64,000 bases of DNA from a bacterium (lineage in GTDB: Bacteria; Latescibacterota; Latescibacteria; Latescibacterales; Latescibacteraceae): the NCBI GenBank assembly GCA_021372535.1, contig JAJFUH010000047.1:1-64000 (forward strand), given 5' to 3'. How positions within the stretch are numbered: the stretch's first letter is position 1; each line of letters begins with the position of its first letter. Shown in pieces: positions 54,592 through 62,651 of the stretch. The notes below the pieces were generated by a model that searched no databases, had not been told where the DNA came from, and worked only from the letters and a program-made list of their open reading frames with translations. Both the position numbers and the translations under genes were made by a program.

Positions 54592-55929
54592 ATGAAACGT
54601 AGCGCTCTGATACTCAGCGCCATTATGGTTGTACTGTTGTCGGTGGCTGTAACTGCCGTGATGGCTGCCGATGACCGCGTGCCCGGCGCCGTTTACAAGG
54701 AAGGACCGGTGACGGGAAAAATGATCGATGCCGGATTTTTGTACGGTGACTCGAATTATCACGGTATCATACAGGCATCGGACGGCAATGTCTATTATGT
54801 CATCTGTTCGCACAATAAAGCCGCCGGCGCCCGGATGTTCCGCTACAATCCGAAGAGCGGCGAAGTCAAGATGCTCGGAGACCTCACCGATGTGGTCGGC
54901 GAGGACAGGACGAAGGTCATCAACCAGGGCAAGGTTCATGGCGATATATACGAGGTCAACGGCAAGCTCTATTTCGGAACCCATGCCGGCGCATACGACC
55001 GTACATACCCCGGCGGGCATTTCATGAGCTATGATCTCAAAACGGAGAAATTCGAGGATTTCGGTATCGGGGCTCCGCACCAGGGTCTCGTCGCCATGAG
55101 CATGGATACGAAACGCATGAGAATGTATGCCATTTCCTGGCCCGGGTACAATTTTCTGTACTGCGATGTGAAATCCCGGAAAATCGAGAAATGGGAAGAG
55201 GCTTATGCCCCCGTAATCATGCAGGGACCGCGCTCGATCGGCATCGATCCCCGGACCGGCAACGCGTACTGGCACAATATGGATGATACGATCGCCTGTT
55301 TCAACTATGAAAAGAACGTTGTGGAAACGCTCAGCGGGCCAAAATTCGACGCTCCCATGTTCCATATTCCCCTCGATAAGTCCGTGGGGTGTGTCTGGCG
55401 CTCGATACGATGGAGCGAAAGTATGGGGAGATTTTACGGGATCATGTATTACAGCGACTGGCTGTTTTCTTTCGAGCCGAAAACTGCCGACCTCGAAATC
55501 TTAGACCGCATCGCTTCGGCGCCGAACAGGAAAACGGGGAAAACCACGTACAGTTCTCTCGCGTTCGAACTATCTCGTGACGGAAACGTCGTATATTACA
55601 TCGCCCCCAGCGAAGCGTTGAAACCGGACGGGACAACCGATACGGAGCTCCACCTGGTCACCTACGATATTCCGCTCAGACGGTATGTCGATCATGGCGC
55701 GATTACACTCGATGACGGGCGTAAACCGCGGTACTGTCAGGGGCTCGAAGTTGGTACTGACGGTAATCTTTACATTGCCGCCTGGATTCCTTTTACCGAT
55801 GTTTCGAGCGAAAAGGGGAAAAAGATGATCGAGATAGCCACCGGCGGGAAACCGGCGCTTGAGATCGAACGGAGCAAAAATCTTCAGGAGATCAATCTCA
55901 TCGCCATTAAAAACCCTTATAGCCGTTGA
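54592..55929 (+). CDS. exported beta-propeller-like protein, paralogue 1
   Basis: 445 residues from the ATG at 54592 (GGGAGGATG site; the frame extends upstream but without a signal). A signal peptide (MKRSALILSAIMVVLLSVAVTAVMA) precedes six or seven propeller-type repeats: GIIQASDGNVYYVIC, MFRYNPKSGEVKML, YPGGHFMSYDLKTEKF, GIDPRTGNAYWHNMDDT, FSFEPKTADLEILDRI, GLEVGTDGNLYIAAW. The repeated NVYY/NLYI and SYDL strands are the blade markers. No catalytic motif identified. It is followed by a close paralogue, giving a tandem pair. Confidence 0.8.
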   Translation: MKRSALILSAIMVVLLSVAVTAVMAADDRVPGAVYKEGPVTGKMIDAGFLYGDSNYHGIIQASDGNVYYVICSHNKAAGARMFRYNPKSGEVKMLGDLTDVVGEDRTKVINQGKVHGDIYEVNGKLYFGTHAGAYDRTYPGGHFMSYDLKTEKFEDFGIGAPHQGLVAMSMDTKRMRMYAISWPGYNFLYCDVKSRKIEKWEEAYAPVIMQGPRSIGIDPRTGNAYWHNMDDTIACFNYEKNVVETLSGPKFDAPMFHIPLDKSVGCVWRSIRWSESMGRFYGIMYYSDWLFSFEPKTADLEILDRIASAPNRKTGKTTYSSLAFELSRDGNVVYYIAPSEALKPDGTTDTELHLVTYDIPLRRYVDHGAITLDDGRKPRYCQGLEVGTDGNLYIAAWIPFTDVSSEKGKKMIEIATGGKPALEIERSKNLQEINLIAIKNPYSR

Positions 55930-56026
55930 GCTGCCGGGGGAAGTCATTGTTGCCGTTTCAAGATGAAAAGCGGAAAATATGTGCTTTCTCATATTCAGGA
56001 AATCACCAATACAGGGAGCGCGGAAC

Positions 56027-57403
56027 ATGATACGAAATCTCCTGTACATCGGTATGATGCTCGCTGGGATGTCCGGGATCGTCCGGACGGGTCAGGCAGA
56101 GTCACAACAGCAGACACGGGAACCGTCGGTGATTTACCGTGATGGACCGGTGATCGGGAAGATGATCGACGCCGGATTTCTTTACGGCGAGACGAACTAC
56201 CATGCGATACAGCAGGCTTCGGACGGTAATGTCTATTACGCAATCGGTTCTCAGCGTCCCAATTCGAATGCGTGTATGTTTCGGTACGATCCCCGTACCG
56301 GCAAAGCCGATACGATCGGGAATGTCAACGATATTCTCGGCGAAGACAGGACAAAGGTGTTCTCCCAGAGCAAGATTCACTGCGATCTGTATGAAAAGGA
56401 CGGCAAACTCTATTTCGGAACGCAGGGCGGCGTCTACCAGGGCGGGAACCTCGGCCCTTATCCCGGCGGGCATTTCATGAGCTATGATCTCAAGATGGGC
56501 GCATTCCATGATTACGGCATCGGGGAGCCCGGTGAGGGCATGGTGACCATGAGCATGGATACGGCGCGAGGAAGGATGTATACGGTTACTTGGCCCGGTC
56601 TCAAATTCATTTGTTACGACATATCGACAGGGACGATAAGATCGTTCGGAAAATCGGTTGCCACGCCCGATATCACCGATTCCCTGAGCGCGCCGGGGCC
56701 GCGATCGCTCGGTGTGGATCCCCGTGACGGCAATGTTTACTGGCACAATATGGACGATACAATCGCGTGTTACGATTACACAAAAAACACCGTTTCGACC
56801 ATTGAAAAACCCCGTTTTGATCTGCCGATCCTCCAGGTGCGGAAACCCGGACTCGACAGGGTTTACTGGCGTTCCATACGGTGGAGCGACGCATATCAGC
56901 GTTTTTATGGCGTCGATACCCATACCGAGTATCTTTTCTCTTTCGAACCTCACAGCGGCGAACTCGAAATCATCGACCGTATCGCATCCGCTCCGGTAAG
57001 AAAGTCGGGGGGCCGTGCCGGAGCGAGCATGGCGTTCGAGCTTTCGCGGGACGGGAAAACCGTGTACTATATTGCCGGCGCACCGGCTGTTATGCCGGGG
57101 ACAAAGATAAGAACGTCTGAGCTCCATCTCGTGACCTATGAAATTTCACTGAGGCGGTATGTCGATCACGGGCCGATCGAGCTCGATGACGGACGAAAGC
57201 CGAACTACTGCCAGGGGCTCGATGTTGGTACGGACGGTAATCTGTACATCGTCTGCACCATACCGTTTACCGACCTCGGGAGTGAAAAGGGAAAACGGCT
57301 TGTCGCTATTCACCATACCGGAACGCCGCCGGAAAAACTGAAATACAGCGTGTCGGAAACCAATCTGGTCGTGATGAAAAATCCGCTGGCAGAAAAAAAG
57401 TGA
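56027..57403 (+). CDS. exported beta-propeller-like protein, paralogue 2
   Basis: 458 residues from the ATG at 56027 (AGGGAG 9-10 bases upstream). Same blade motifs as copy 1: AIQQASDGNVYYAI, MFRYDPRTGKADTI, YPGGHFMSYDLKMGAF, GVDPRDGNVYWHNMDDTI, FSFEPHSGELEIIDRI, GLDVGTDGNLYIVC. Both copies share KMIDAGFLYG near residue 45 and RRYVDHG toward the end, so they are clearly duplicates. The gap from the first copy's stop is about 100 bases with no terminator, so one transcript is likely. Role unknown; an extracytoplasmic lyase or binding function is possible (inference). Confidence 0.8.
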   Translation: MIRNLLYIGMMLAGMSGIVRTGQAESQQQTREPSVIYRDGPVIGKMIDAGFLYGETNYHAIQQASDGNVYYAIGSQRPNSNACMFRYDPRTGKADTIGNVNDILGEDRTKVFSQSKIHCDLYEKDGKLYFGTQGGVYQGGNLGPYPGGHFMSYDLKMGAFHDYGIGEPGEGMVTMSMDTARGRMYTVTWPGLKFICYDISTGTIRSFGKSVATPDITDSLSAPGPRSLGVDPRDGNVYWHNMDDTIACYDYTKNTVSTIEKPRFDLPILQVRKPGLDRVYWRSIRWSDAYQRFYGVDTHTEYLFSFEPHSGELEIIDRIASAPVRKSGGRAGASMAFELSRDGKTVYYIAGAPAVMPGTKIRTSELHLVTYEISLRRYVDHGPIELDDGRKPNYCQGLDVGTDGNLYIVCTIPFTDLGSEKGKRLVAIHHTGTPPEKLKYSVSETNLVVMKNPLAEKK

Positions 57404-57476
57404 GATTTTCAGACGGTTCACCGTCGATAAACAGATGCTGAGCATTGGAAAGAACATACAATAACAGGAGAATATC

Positions 57477-58232
57477 ATGGCTCACCAGATTGACTACAAA
57501 CTTGTCGGCGACGACATGCAGGCGGCGATTATCACCCTCGATCCCGGTGAAACGGTGCAGGCGGAATCCGGGGCGATGATGTTCATGGAGGACGGCATCG
57601 AGGCGACCACTGAGATGCAGGGAGGACTGCTCGGCGGCGTGAAACGTCTCGTGAGCGGCGAATCCCTGTTCGTTGCGCTTTTCACCAACAATGGCAGCGA
57701 CCGGCGCCGTGTCTCGTTTGCCGCGCCCTATCCCGGGAAGATACTGCCGGTCAACCTTGCGGAAACCGGTACCATGCTCTGCCAGCGTGACGCATACCTC
57801 TGCAGTGCGTACGGCATAGCCATCAGTGTGGCGTTCACCCGGAGGCTCGGCGCCGGATTTTTCGGCGGCGAGGGATTCATTCTCCAGAAGCTCACCGGTG
57901 ACGGATATGCGTTTATCCATGCCGGGGGAACGATCATCAAACACGAGCTCGCCGTGGGAGAGAGTCTCAATGTCGATACCGGGTGTCTCGTTGCATTTCA
58001 GGAGTCGGTTGATTATGATATAAAGATGGTGAGCGGTATCAAGACCGCCCTGTTCGGCGGCGAGGGCATCTTTTATGCCCGCCTGACAGGGCCGGGAACG
58101 GTATACATGCAGACGCTGCCGTTTTCGCGGATGGCCAACCGGGTGATAAGCGCCTCCGGGTTCGGCACGAAGGATGAGGTGAGACGCGGCGGAGCGGGCC
58201 TGCTCGGCAAGATTCTGGACGGCGATCGGTAG
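57477..58232 (+). CDS. AIM24 (TIGR00266) family protein
   Basis: 251 residues. The family's features are visible: an early VQAESGAMMFMEDGIEATTEMQGG, repeated GGxxxxRLxxG loops (LLGGVKRLVSGES, GAGFFGGEGFILQKLTG, FGGEGIFYARLTGPG) and a LPFSRMANRVI end. This is a small beta-barrel of the AIM24/DUF124 type; the molecular role is not established in bacteria. GGAGAATATC precedes the ATG. It lies 73 bases after the second propeller gene and could belong to the same transcript. Confidence 0.85.
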   Translation: MAHQIDYKLVGDDMQAAIITLDPGETVQAESGAMMFMEDGIEATTEMQGGLLGGVKRLVSGESLFVALFTNNGSDRRRVSFAAPYPGKILPVNLAETGTMLCQRDAYLCSAYGIAISVAFTRRLGAGFFGGEGFILQKLTGDGYAFIHAGGTIIKHELAVGESLNVDTGCLVAFQESVDYDIKMVSGIKTALFGGEGIFYARLTGPGTVYMQTLPFSRMANRVISASGFGTKDEVRRGGAGLLGKILDGDR

Positions 58233-58293
58233 TATCGGTTAACACGAACAAAAAAACCGATACCTTTTACTGTCACCTAAAATTCGGTACGAT

Positions 58294-58384
58294 CAGCCCG
58301 TCACCCCGAACTTGTTTCGGGGCCTATCGGCCTTTGCCGGAATAACGCTCCGGATAGATGCCGAACCAAGTTCGGCATGACGGC
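58294..58384. repeat. double-hairpin repeat, copy B (left of the GIY-YIG gene)
   Basis: CCCGTCA then CCCCGAACTTGTTTCGGGG (hairpin 1), CCTA, an internal CGG-rich insert, TAGA then TGCCGAACCAAGTTCGGCA (hairpin 2), TGACGG. The two ends are themselves inverted. Related to 25987-26057 and 58732-58856. Confidence 0.75.
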
Positions 58385-58420
58385 GTTATTCATAATATAA
58401 TTATGGCAGAAAAATATAAC

Positions 58421-58709
58421 ATGTCAAAAGGTTATGTGTATATTCTCACCAACTTTAGTAAAACAACACTCTATATTGGTATTACGAGCAATCTTGCCAA
58501 AAGAATAGACGAACATTGTAGTGAAGATGGTTCAAAGTTCACAAAAAAAGTATAAATGCAAGTATCTGGTTTATTATGAAGTGTTTGACAGGATTGTTGA
58601 TGCCATCGAACGAGAAAAACAATTGAAAAACTGGCATCGTGAATGGAAATTGAACTTGATAAAAAGCGTAAATCCGGAAATGCTTGATTTAAGCGGCGAA
58701 TTGTTTTAA
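58421..58709 (+). pseudogene. GIY-YIG nuclease domain gene, frameshifted at an A7 run
   Basis: Two overlapping frames give one continuous GIY-YIG domain. The first (58421-58555) encodes MSKGYVYILTNF, TTLYIGITSN and LAKRIDEHC, the GIY-YIG core; the second (ending 58709) supplies CKYLVYYEVF, the catalytic-glutamate-type DAIEREKQLKNW helix and LNLIKSVNPE. The frame changes at seven As (58543-58549), where one more A would join them. It could be a sequencing error, a true pseudogene or a -1 slippage product. Full length would be about 96 residues, as in the stand-alone UPF0213-like group. It is flanked by copies B and C of the same repeat. Confidence 0.8.
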
Positions 58710-58731
58710 AGAACACTATAAAACCGGAGGA

Positions 58732-58856
58732 ACAGCCCGTCACCCCGAACTTGTTTCGGGGTCTATCTTCTATAACATGTGTGTTTTTTGTATACATGGT
58801 GAAAAATTTTTTCTGTTTCTTTTAACAATAGATGCTGAAACAAGTTCAGCATGACG
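58732..58856. repeat. double-hairpin repeat, copy C (right of the GIY-YIG gene)
   Basis: CCCGTCACCCCGAACTTG, TTCGGGGTCTA, then about 70 bases of AT-rich insert, then TAGATGCTGAAACAAGTTC, AGCATGACG. The first 29 bases match copy B almost exactly. Confidence 0.75.
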
Positions 58857-59006
58857 AAGAACTCTCCATAAGAGAATTTATTCATGAACCTTATCAAAGA
58901 AATTTAAAATATCCGCTGTGTGGCTTGCACAATTATCAACCCCGAAAGGATAGATTTTATAATCATTTCATATGTTTGCCAACATTTTTGAACCAGGAGG
59001 TCTATC

Positions 59007-60326
59007 GTGAAGAAGCTGTCGAGGAGAAATGTATTGAAAACCGGGGCGTTGGTAGCTGCCGGAGCCGCGGGGGCGGGAACGGGAGTTCGCCGGTCATTGG
59101 CAGCCGACCGGGCCGGTACACGGTTCAACTGCGGTCAAACAGTTGATTTCGGCGAGCAGTATTATAGCACCATGAAGTCCATGGTCGAGCGAATCCGTCT
59201 GACCGAAATGGGTCTCATCGGCGACCTGACAAGCCGTATGGCCGATGCGGTGAACAAGGGCGGGAACGGATGGATGCATGCCCAGGCCGGTCATATGGGG
59301 TATGTCGAGTTCAAGGAGGAGAACAAAGGGAATCCCGGAATCCTCAGGAGCAGTACTGTGTGGAACGGCGGCGATTACGACAAGATGAAATCCGGCGATG
59401 TGCTCATGACCAATTATGTCAACGAGGACGTCCGTGCCGCCCGCGACCGTGGGGTATATGTCGTCGGCGTCCCTGTGTGTTATGTGGACAACGAATGGGC
59501 ACCTCGCGGTTTTGTACAGCCGAATGTCAACAACTGGCTCCTCAAGGATGTGTCGAATGTGATACTCCAGAGCTACGTTCCCTATCAACAGGGAATTGTC
59601 GAGTGTCCGCAGATACCGGAGATGAAACTCTGCCCGAGCGCTGCGAACTCGCTCAACACCCTGTACTGGATGTTCCAGTCCGAGGTTGCCTGTAAAGTCA
59701 AGGATAAGAAGGCGAAACCTGTCGATTACTCTCTCCGGTATATCGACACCATTCTCGAACGTATTTCCGAAGCCTATAGTCTCCAGAAAGACTACATGTT
59801 CGACCATGCCGCAACCGTAGCGAAGAGAATCGGCAAGGGCGGTCATTACCATGTCCGGAGCGAGCACCGGGGTGTGGAAAGCGAATCGAACGGCGTCGCC
59901 ATGGGGCCGATGATGACCAATGCGTTCCGTGAGGACAGGAAAAAGGGTGATGTCCACCTGTTTGCCGCAATCGAGCCCGATGATGCAACCATCGTCAAGG
60001 AGGCGAAGGATGCAAAGGATCTGGGCATGTTTGTCGTTTCCATCGCATCGGGAAATTCAAACGAGCTTCGGAAGTATTCCGATGTATTCATCGACAATCT
60101 GAGCCCGGAAGGTGCAGGACTATTCGAAATCAAGGGTTTCGACAAAAAAGTTGCGGTGGCAGCCGGTGTCATGAACAATTGGCTCATGTGGATTTTTACA
60201 TCCCAGTTCGTCGATGAGATGGTACGGCGCGGCTGGGTTCCCTGGTTCTGGATGGGAGGATACACCGTCGGCGGCTCGGAATATAACAAGGGTGTCCGGC
60301 CATTTTTCATGAAGCGGGGATTCTGA
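59007..60326 (+). CDS. Tat-exported SIS-like protein, paralogue 1
   Basis: 439 residues from a GTG at 59007 with AGGAGG 6 bases upstream. Tat signal: KLSRRNVLKTGALVAAGAAG. The mature part begins RFNCGQTVDFGEQYY. A sugar-isomerase (SIS)-type half-domain can be read in GLIGDLTSRMADAVNKGGNGW then SGDVLMTNYVNEDVRAARDRG and VYVVGVPVCYVD, and a second half-domain in DVHLFAAIEPDDATIVKEAKD then LGMFVVSIAS. SIS domains normally act on cytoplasmic sugar phosphates, so export is unusual. Followed 126 bases later by a close paralogue. Confidence 0.7.
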   Translation: MKKLSRRNVLKTGALVAAGAAGAGTGVRRSLAADRAGTRFNCGQTVDFGEQYYSTMKSMVERIRLTEMGLIGDLTSRMADAVNKGGNGWMHAQAGHMGYVEFKEENKGNPGILRSSTVWNGGDYDKMKSGDVLMTNYVNEDVRAARDRGVYVVGVPVCYVDNEWAPRGFVQPNVNNWLLKDVSNVILQSYVPYQQGIVECPQIPEMKLCPSAANSLNTLYWMFQSEVACKVKDKKAKPVDYSLRYIDTILERISEAYSLQKDYMFDHAATVAKRIGKGGHYHVRSEHRGVESESNGVAMGPMMTNAFREDRKKGDVHLFAAIEPDDATIVKEAKDAKDLGMFVVSIASGNSNELRKYSDVFIDNLSPEGAGLFEIKGFDKKVAVAAGVMNNWLMWIFTSQFVDEMVRRGWVPWFWMGGYTVGGSEYNKGVRPFFMKRGF

Positions 60327-60452
60327 CAGGAGTATCCGGACGGAGCTGCTGCGGGGAATCGTGCATGATTTTCCGTGCGGCCCGGCGCCGGATACGCTGA
60401 GCAGTTGTTGTTCACAGAGAACGAATGGGGTACATACATAAGGAGTAGTGAT

Positions 60453-61772
60453 ATGGCAAAGCTTTCGAGAAGAAATATCCTCAAGACCGGCGCAGTTCTT
60501 GCCGCGGGTGCTGCGGGCACGGGAACAGGTGTCCGTTATGCCGATGCCGCTGATCGCGCCGGATCGAAATACAACTGGGGACACACCATGGATTTCGGCG
60601 AGCAGTACTATGTCCGGGTCAGGGAAATTCTGGGGAGTATCGCACGAAATGAGATGGGTCTCATCGGCGATCTTTCAACCCGCATGGCCGGGGCCATCAC
60701 AAAGGGCGGGAACGTGTGGTACCATGCCCATGAAGGACACATGTGCTATGAAGAGTTCAACATGGAAAATAAGGGGAATCCTAAAATCATCATGAGCCAC
60801 ACGCGGAAAAGCGACGATGATTTCCCCAAAATGCAGGCCGGCGATGTTCTCGTGACCAACTTCGTCAACGAGAATGTCCGCGCCGCCCGCGACAAGGGTG
60901 TATATGTTGTTGGTGTGCCGGTCAATTACATCGACAACGAATGGTCTCCCCGCGGTTTTGTGTCGCCGAATGTCAACAACTGGCTTCTTGGGGATGTATC
61001 GAGTATAATCCTCCAGAGCTATATTCCCTACACGCAGGGAGTCGTCGACTGTCCGGAGATTCCCGAAATGAAGCTCTGCCCGAGCTCGGCAAATTCTCTC
61101 GCGTCCCTCTTCTGGATGTTTCAGGTCGAGGTCGCCAACAAGCTCAAAAACAAGAATGCCCAGCCGGTCGACAAGTCCGCCTTCTTTATGGGCACGCTCC
61201 TTGGCCGTCTGGACGATGCATTCCGTCTTCAGAAGAATTACATGTTCGACCATGCCCCGACTGTCGCTGAAAAAATCGGGAACGGCGCCCATTACCATGT
61301 GACGACCGACCATCCCGGTGTCCAGAGCGAATCGAACGGTGTGGCCATGGGGCCGATGATGACCAACGCCTTCCGCAATGACATGAAAAAGGGCGATGTC
61401 CACCTTCTCGCGACAATCGAACCCGATTCACAGAAGATTGTCGACGAGGCGAAAAAAGCCCGTGAGACGGGCATGTTCATTGTTTCCATCGCGCCGGGAA
61501 ACTCCCTCCATCTCCGGCAGTATTCCGATGTGTTCATCGACAATTACTGCCCCGAAGGCGGGGGTCTCGTTGAAATTTCCGGTATCCCGGAGAAGGTCGG
61601 TACTCCCGGCGGCATCATGAATAACATACTCATGTGGGTCTTCACCGCGCAGTTCATCGACGAGATGGTCCGCCGCGGCTGGATACCATGGTTCTGGCTT
61701 GGATTCTATCAGGTCGGCGGCCGTGAGTACGACGAGGCGGTAAAACTGTATTTCCAGCGGCAGGGTTTCTGA
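60453..61772 (+). CDS. Tat-exported SIS-like protein, paralogue 2
   Basis: 439 residues from the ATG at 60453 (AAGGAG 8 bases upstream), the same length as its neighbour. Signal KLSRRNILKTGAVLAAGAAG. The two share long identical blocks (NGVAMGPMMTNAFR, PNVNNWLL, DEMVRRGW, PWFW) and differ at many surface positions, as expected of an old duplication. The motif order is the same: GLIGDLSTRMAGAITKGGN, NENVRAARDKG, VPVNYIDNEW. Function unknown; a sugar-isomerase fold is my best reading. The third tandem pair of exported proteins in the window. Confidence 0.7.
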   Translation: MAKLSRRNILKTGAVLAAGAAGTGTGVRYADAADRAGSKYNWGHTMDFGEQYYVRVREILGSIARNEMGLIGDLSTRMAGAITKGGNVWYHAHEGHMCYEEFNMENKGNPKIIMSHTRKSDDDFPKMQAGDVLVTNFVNENVRAARDKGVYVVGVPVNYIDNEWSPRGFVSPNVNNWLLGDVSSIILQSYIPYTQGVVDCPEIPEMKLCPSSANSLASLFWMFQVEVANKLKNKNAQPVDKSAFFMGTLLGRLDDAFRLQKNYMFDHAPTVAEKIGNGAHYHVTTDHPGVQSESNGVAMGPMMTNAFRNDMKKGDVHLLATIEPDSQKIVDEAKKARETGMFIVSIAPGNSLHLRQYSDVFIDNYCPEGGGLVEISGIPEKVGTPGGIMNNILMWVFTAQFIDEMVRRGWIPWFWLGFYQVGGREYDEAVKLYFQRQGF

Positions 61773-61862
61773 TCGTACCGGAACTCTGATTGTAACGGAT
61801 GATGCGGATGACAATGTATTCAACAAGGGGGTGGATATGCGTGTCCGCTCCCTTGTTTGTAA

Positions 61863-61898
61863 TAGACAGGATTTACATGATAGACAGGATTTATATCT
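61863..61898 (+). repeat. tandem repeat TAGACAGGATTTA-CATGA x2
   Basis: Two head-to-tail 18-base units: TAGACAGGATTTACATGA (61863) and TAGACAGGATTTATATCT (61881). Sequence of this type is a common intergenic repeat. Located in the 282-bp gap before hicB. Confidence 0.75.
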
Positions 61899-61915
61899 TT
61901 TTGCATTGTTCATGG

Positions 61916-61953
61916 TTGACGTATTGCAGGGTATTGTGTATTTTAAAAATACA
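61916..61953 (+). promoter_or_regulatory. candidate hicBA promoter with overlapping operator-like palindrome
   Basis: TTGACG (61916-61921), 17-base spacer, TATTTT (61939-61944). A near-perfect palindrome TGTATTTT-A-AAAATACA covers 61937-61953, over the -10, which is where an autorepressing antitoxin would bind. The hicB start is about 110 bases downstream, rather far. Confidence 0.35.
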
Positions 61954-62054
61954 TAAACATGTGTGAAGATTATTGACGTATTCGGGATTGATACAACGAC
62001 AAAGAAAGCAGTTGTATTATTTGAGATATTTGTAAAATGTGAGAGGTGAATAGT

Positions 62055-62324
62055 ATGAGTGAAATCATGGTACATATACAGATCGAGCCGCTCGATGAAG
62101 GCGGGTATCTGGCGACCAGTGATGACCTTGAGGGATTGATTGCCCAGGGCCGTACCGTCGCCGAAACGATGGAGATCGCCCAGGATGTCGCCCGAAAGCT
62201 TATCGAAGCGCACCTTGAACACGGCGATCCTCTACCCCCTGCTGTTTCTGCTGCGCTGGCGCGGAAAGAAGAAAAGGTGACAGCGTTTATTCCGGTTGTG
62301 GTGAGTGAGGTTTCGCCTGCATGA
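62055..62324 (+). CDS. hicB: HicB-family antitoxin
   Basis: 89 residues from the ATG at 62055 (GAGAGGTG 7 bases upstream). The partial RNase H-like fold of HicB is clear: VHIQIEPLDEGGYLATSDDLEGLIAQGRTVAETMEIAQDVARKLIEAH then a Pro/Ala-rich linker. It should neutralise the toxin encoded by the next gene, and members of this family repress their own promoter. Its stop overlaps the hicA start by 4 bases (ATGA). Confidence 0.85.
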   Translation: MSEIMVHIQIEPLDEGGYLATSDDLEGLIAQGRTVAETMEIAQDVARKLIEAHLEHGDPLPPAVSAALARKEEKVTAFIPVVVSEVSPA

Positions 62325-62551
62325 GCCGTTTGTCCGCTATGACATATCGAAACGTCATTCACGCTTTAAGGGCAGTCGGATTTGTATTCGAGCGCCAGGC
62401 CAAAGGCAGCCATGAAATCTGGCGACATCCGGAGACGCGGCGGTATGTCACTGTACCCAACCATTCAGGAACGATGCCTGTGGCAACGGTACGGGCGATT
62501 ATCCGGCAGACGGGATTGACTATAGAGAAATTCATGAAGATTACCGAATGA
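62321..62551 (+). CDS. hicA: HicA-family mRNA interferase toxin
   Basis: 76 residues. The dsRBD-like HicA fold: a helix (VIHALRAVGFVFERQAKG), the catalytic-type SHEIW (H31), then RRYVTVPNHSG and MPVATVRAIIRQTGLT. It cleaves mRNA when not bound by HicB. Order is hicB then hicA, the reverse of the classical hicAB layout, and both are coupled by an ATGA overlap. Confidence 0.88.
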   Translation: MSRLSAMTYRNVIHALRAVGFVFERQAKGSHEIWRHPETRRYVTVPNHSGTMPVATVRAIIRQTGLTIEKFMKITE

Positions 62552-62651
62552 CTACTTCACATCTTCCTTAACTCTACCAATCCGTAAAAAACGAAGGCAA
62601 AATATTACAAATTAAACATTAACAATTATATCGAAGTAAAAAGGAGTTCTT

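Noticed and set aside
56102-57127. Antisense open frame of 341 codons over propeller paralogue 2
   Set aside because: Shadow of a GC-rich sense gene, no family features.
58358-58420. N-terminal extension of the GIY-YIG frame (starting in the repeat)
   Set aside because: The first residues (MPNQVRHDG) are a translation of the repeat arm; family members begin at the MSKGYVYIL position.
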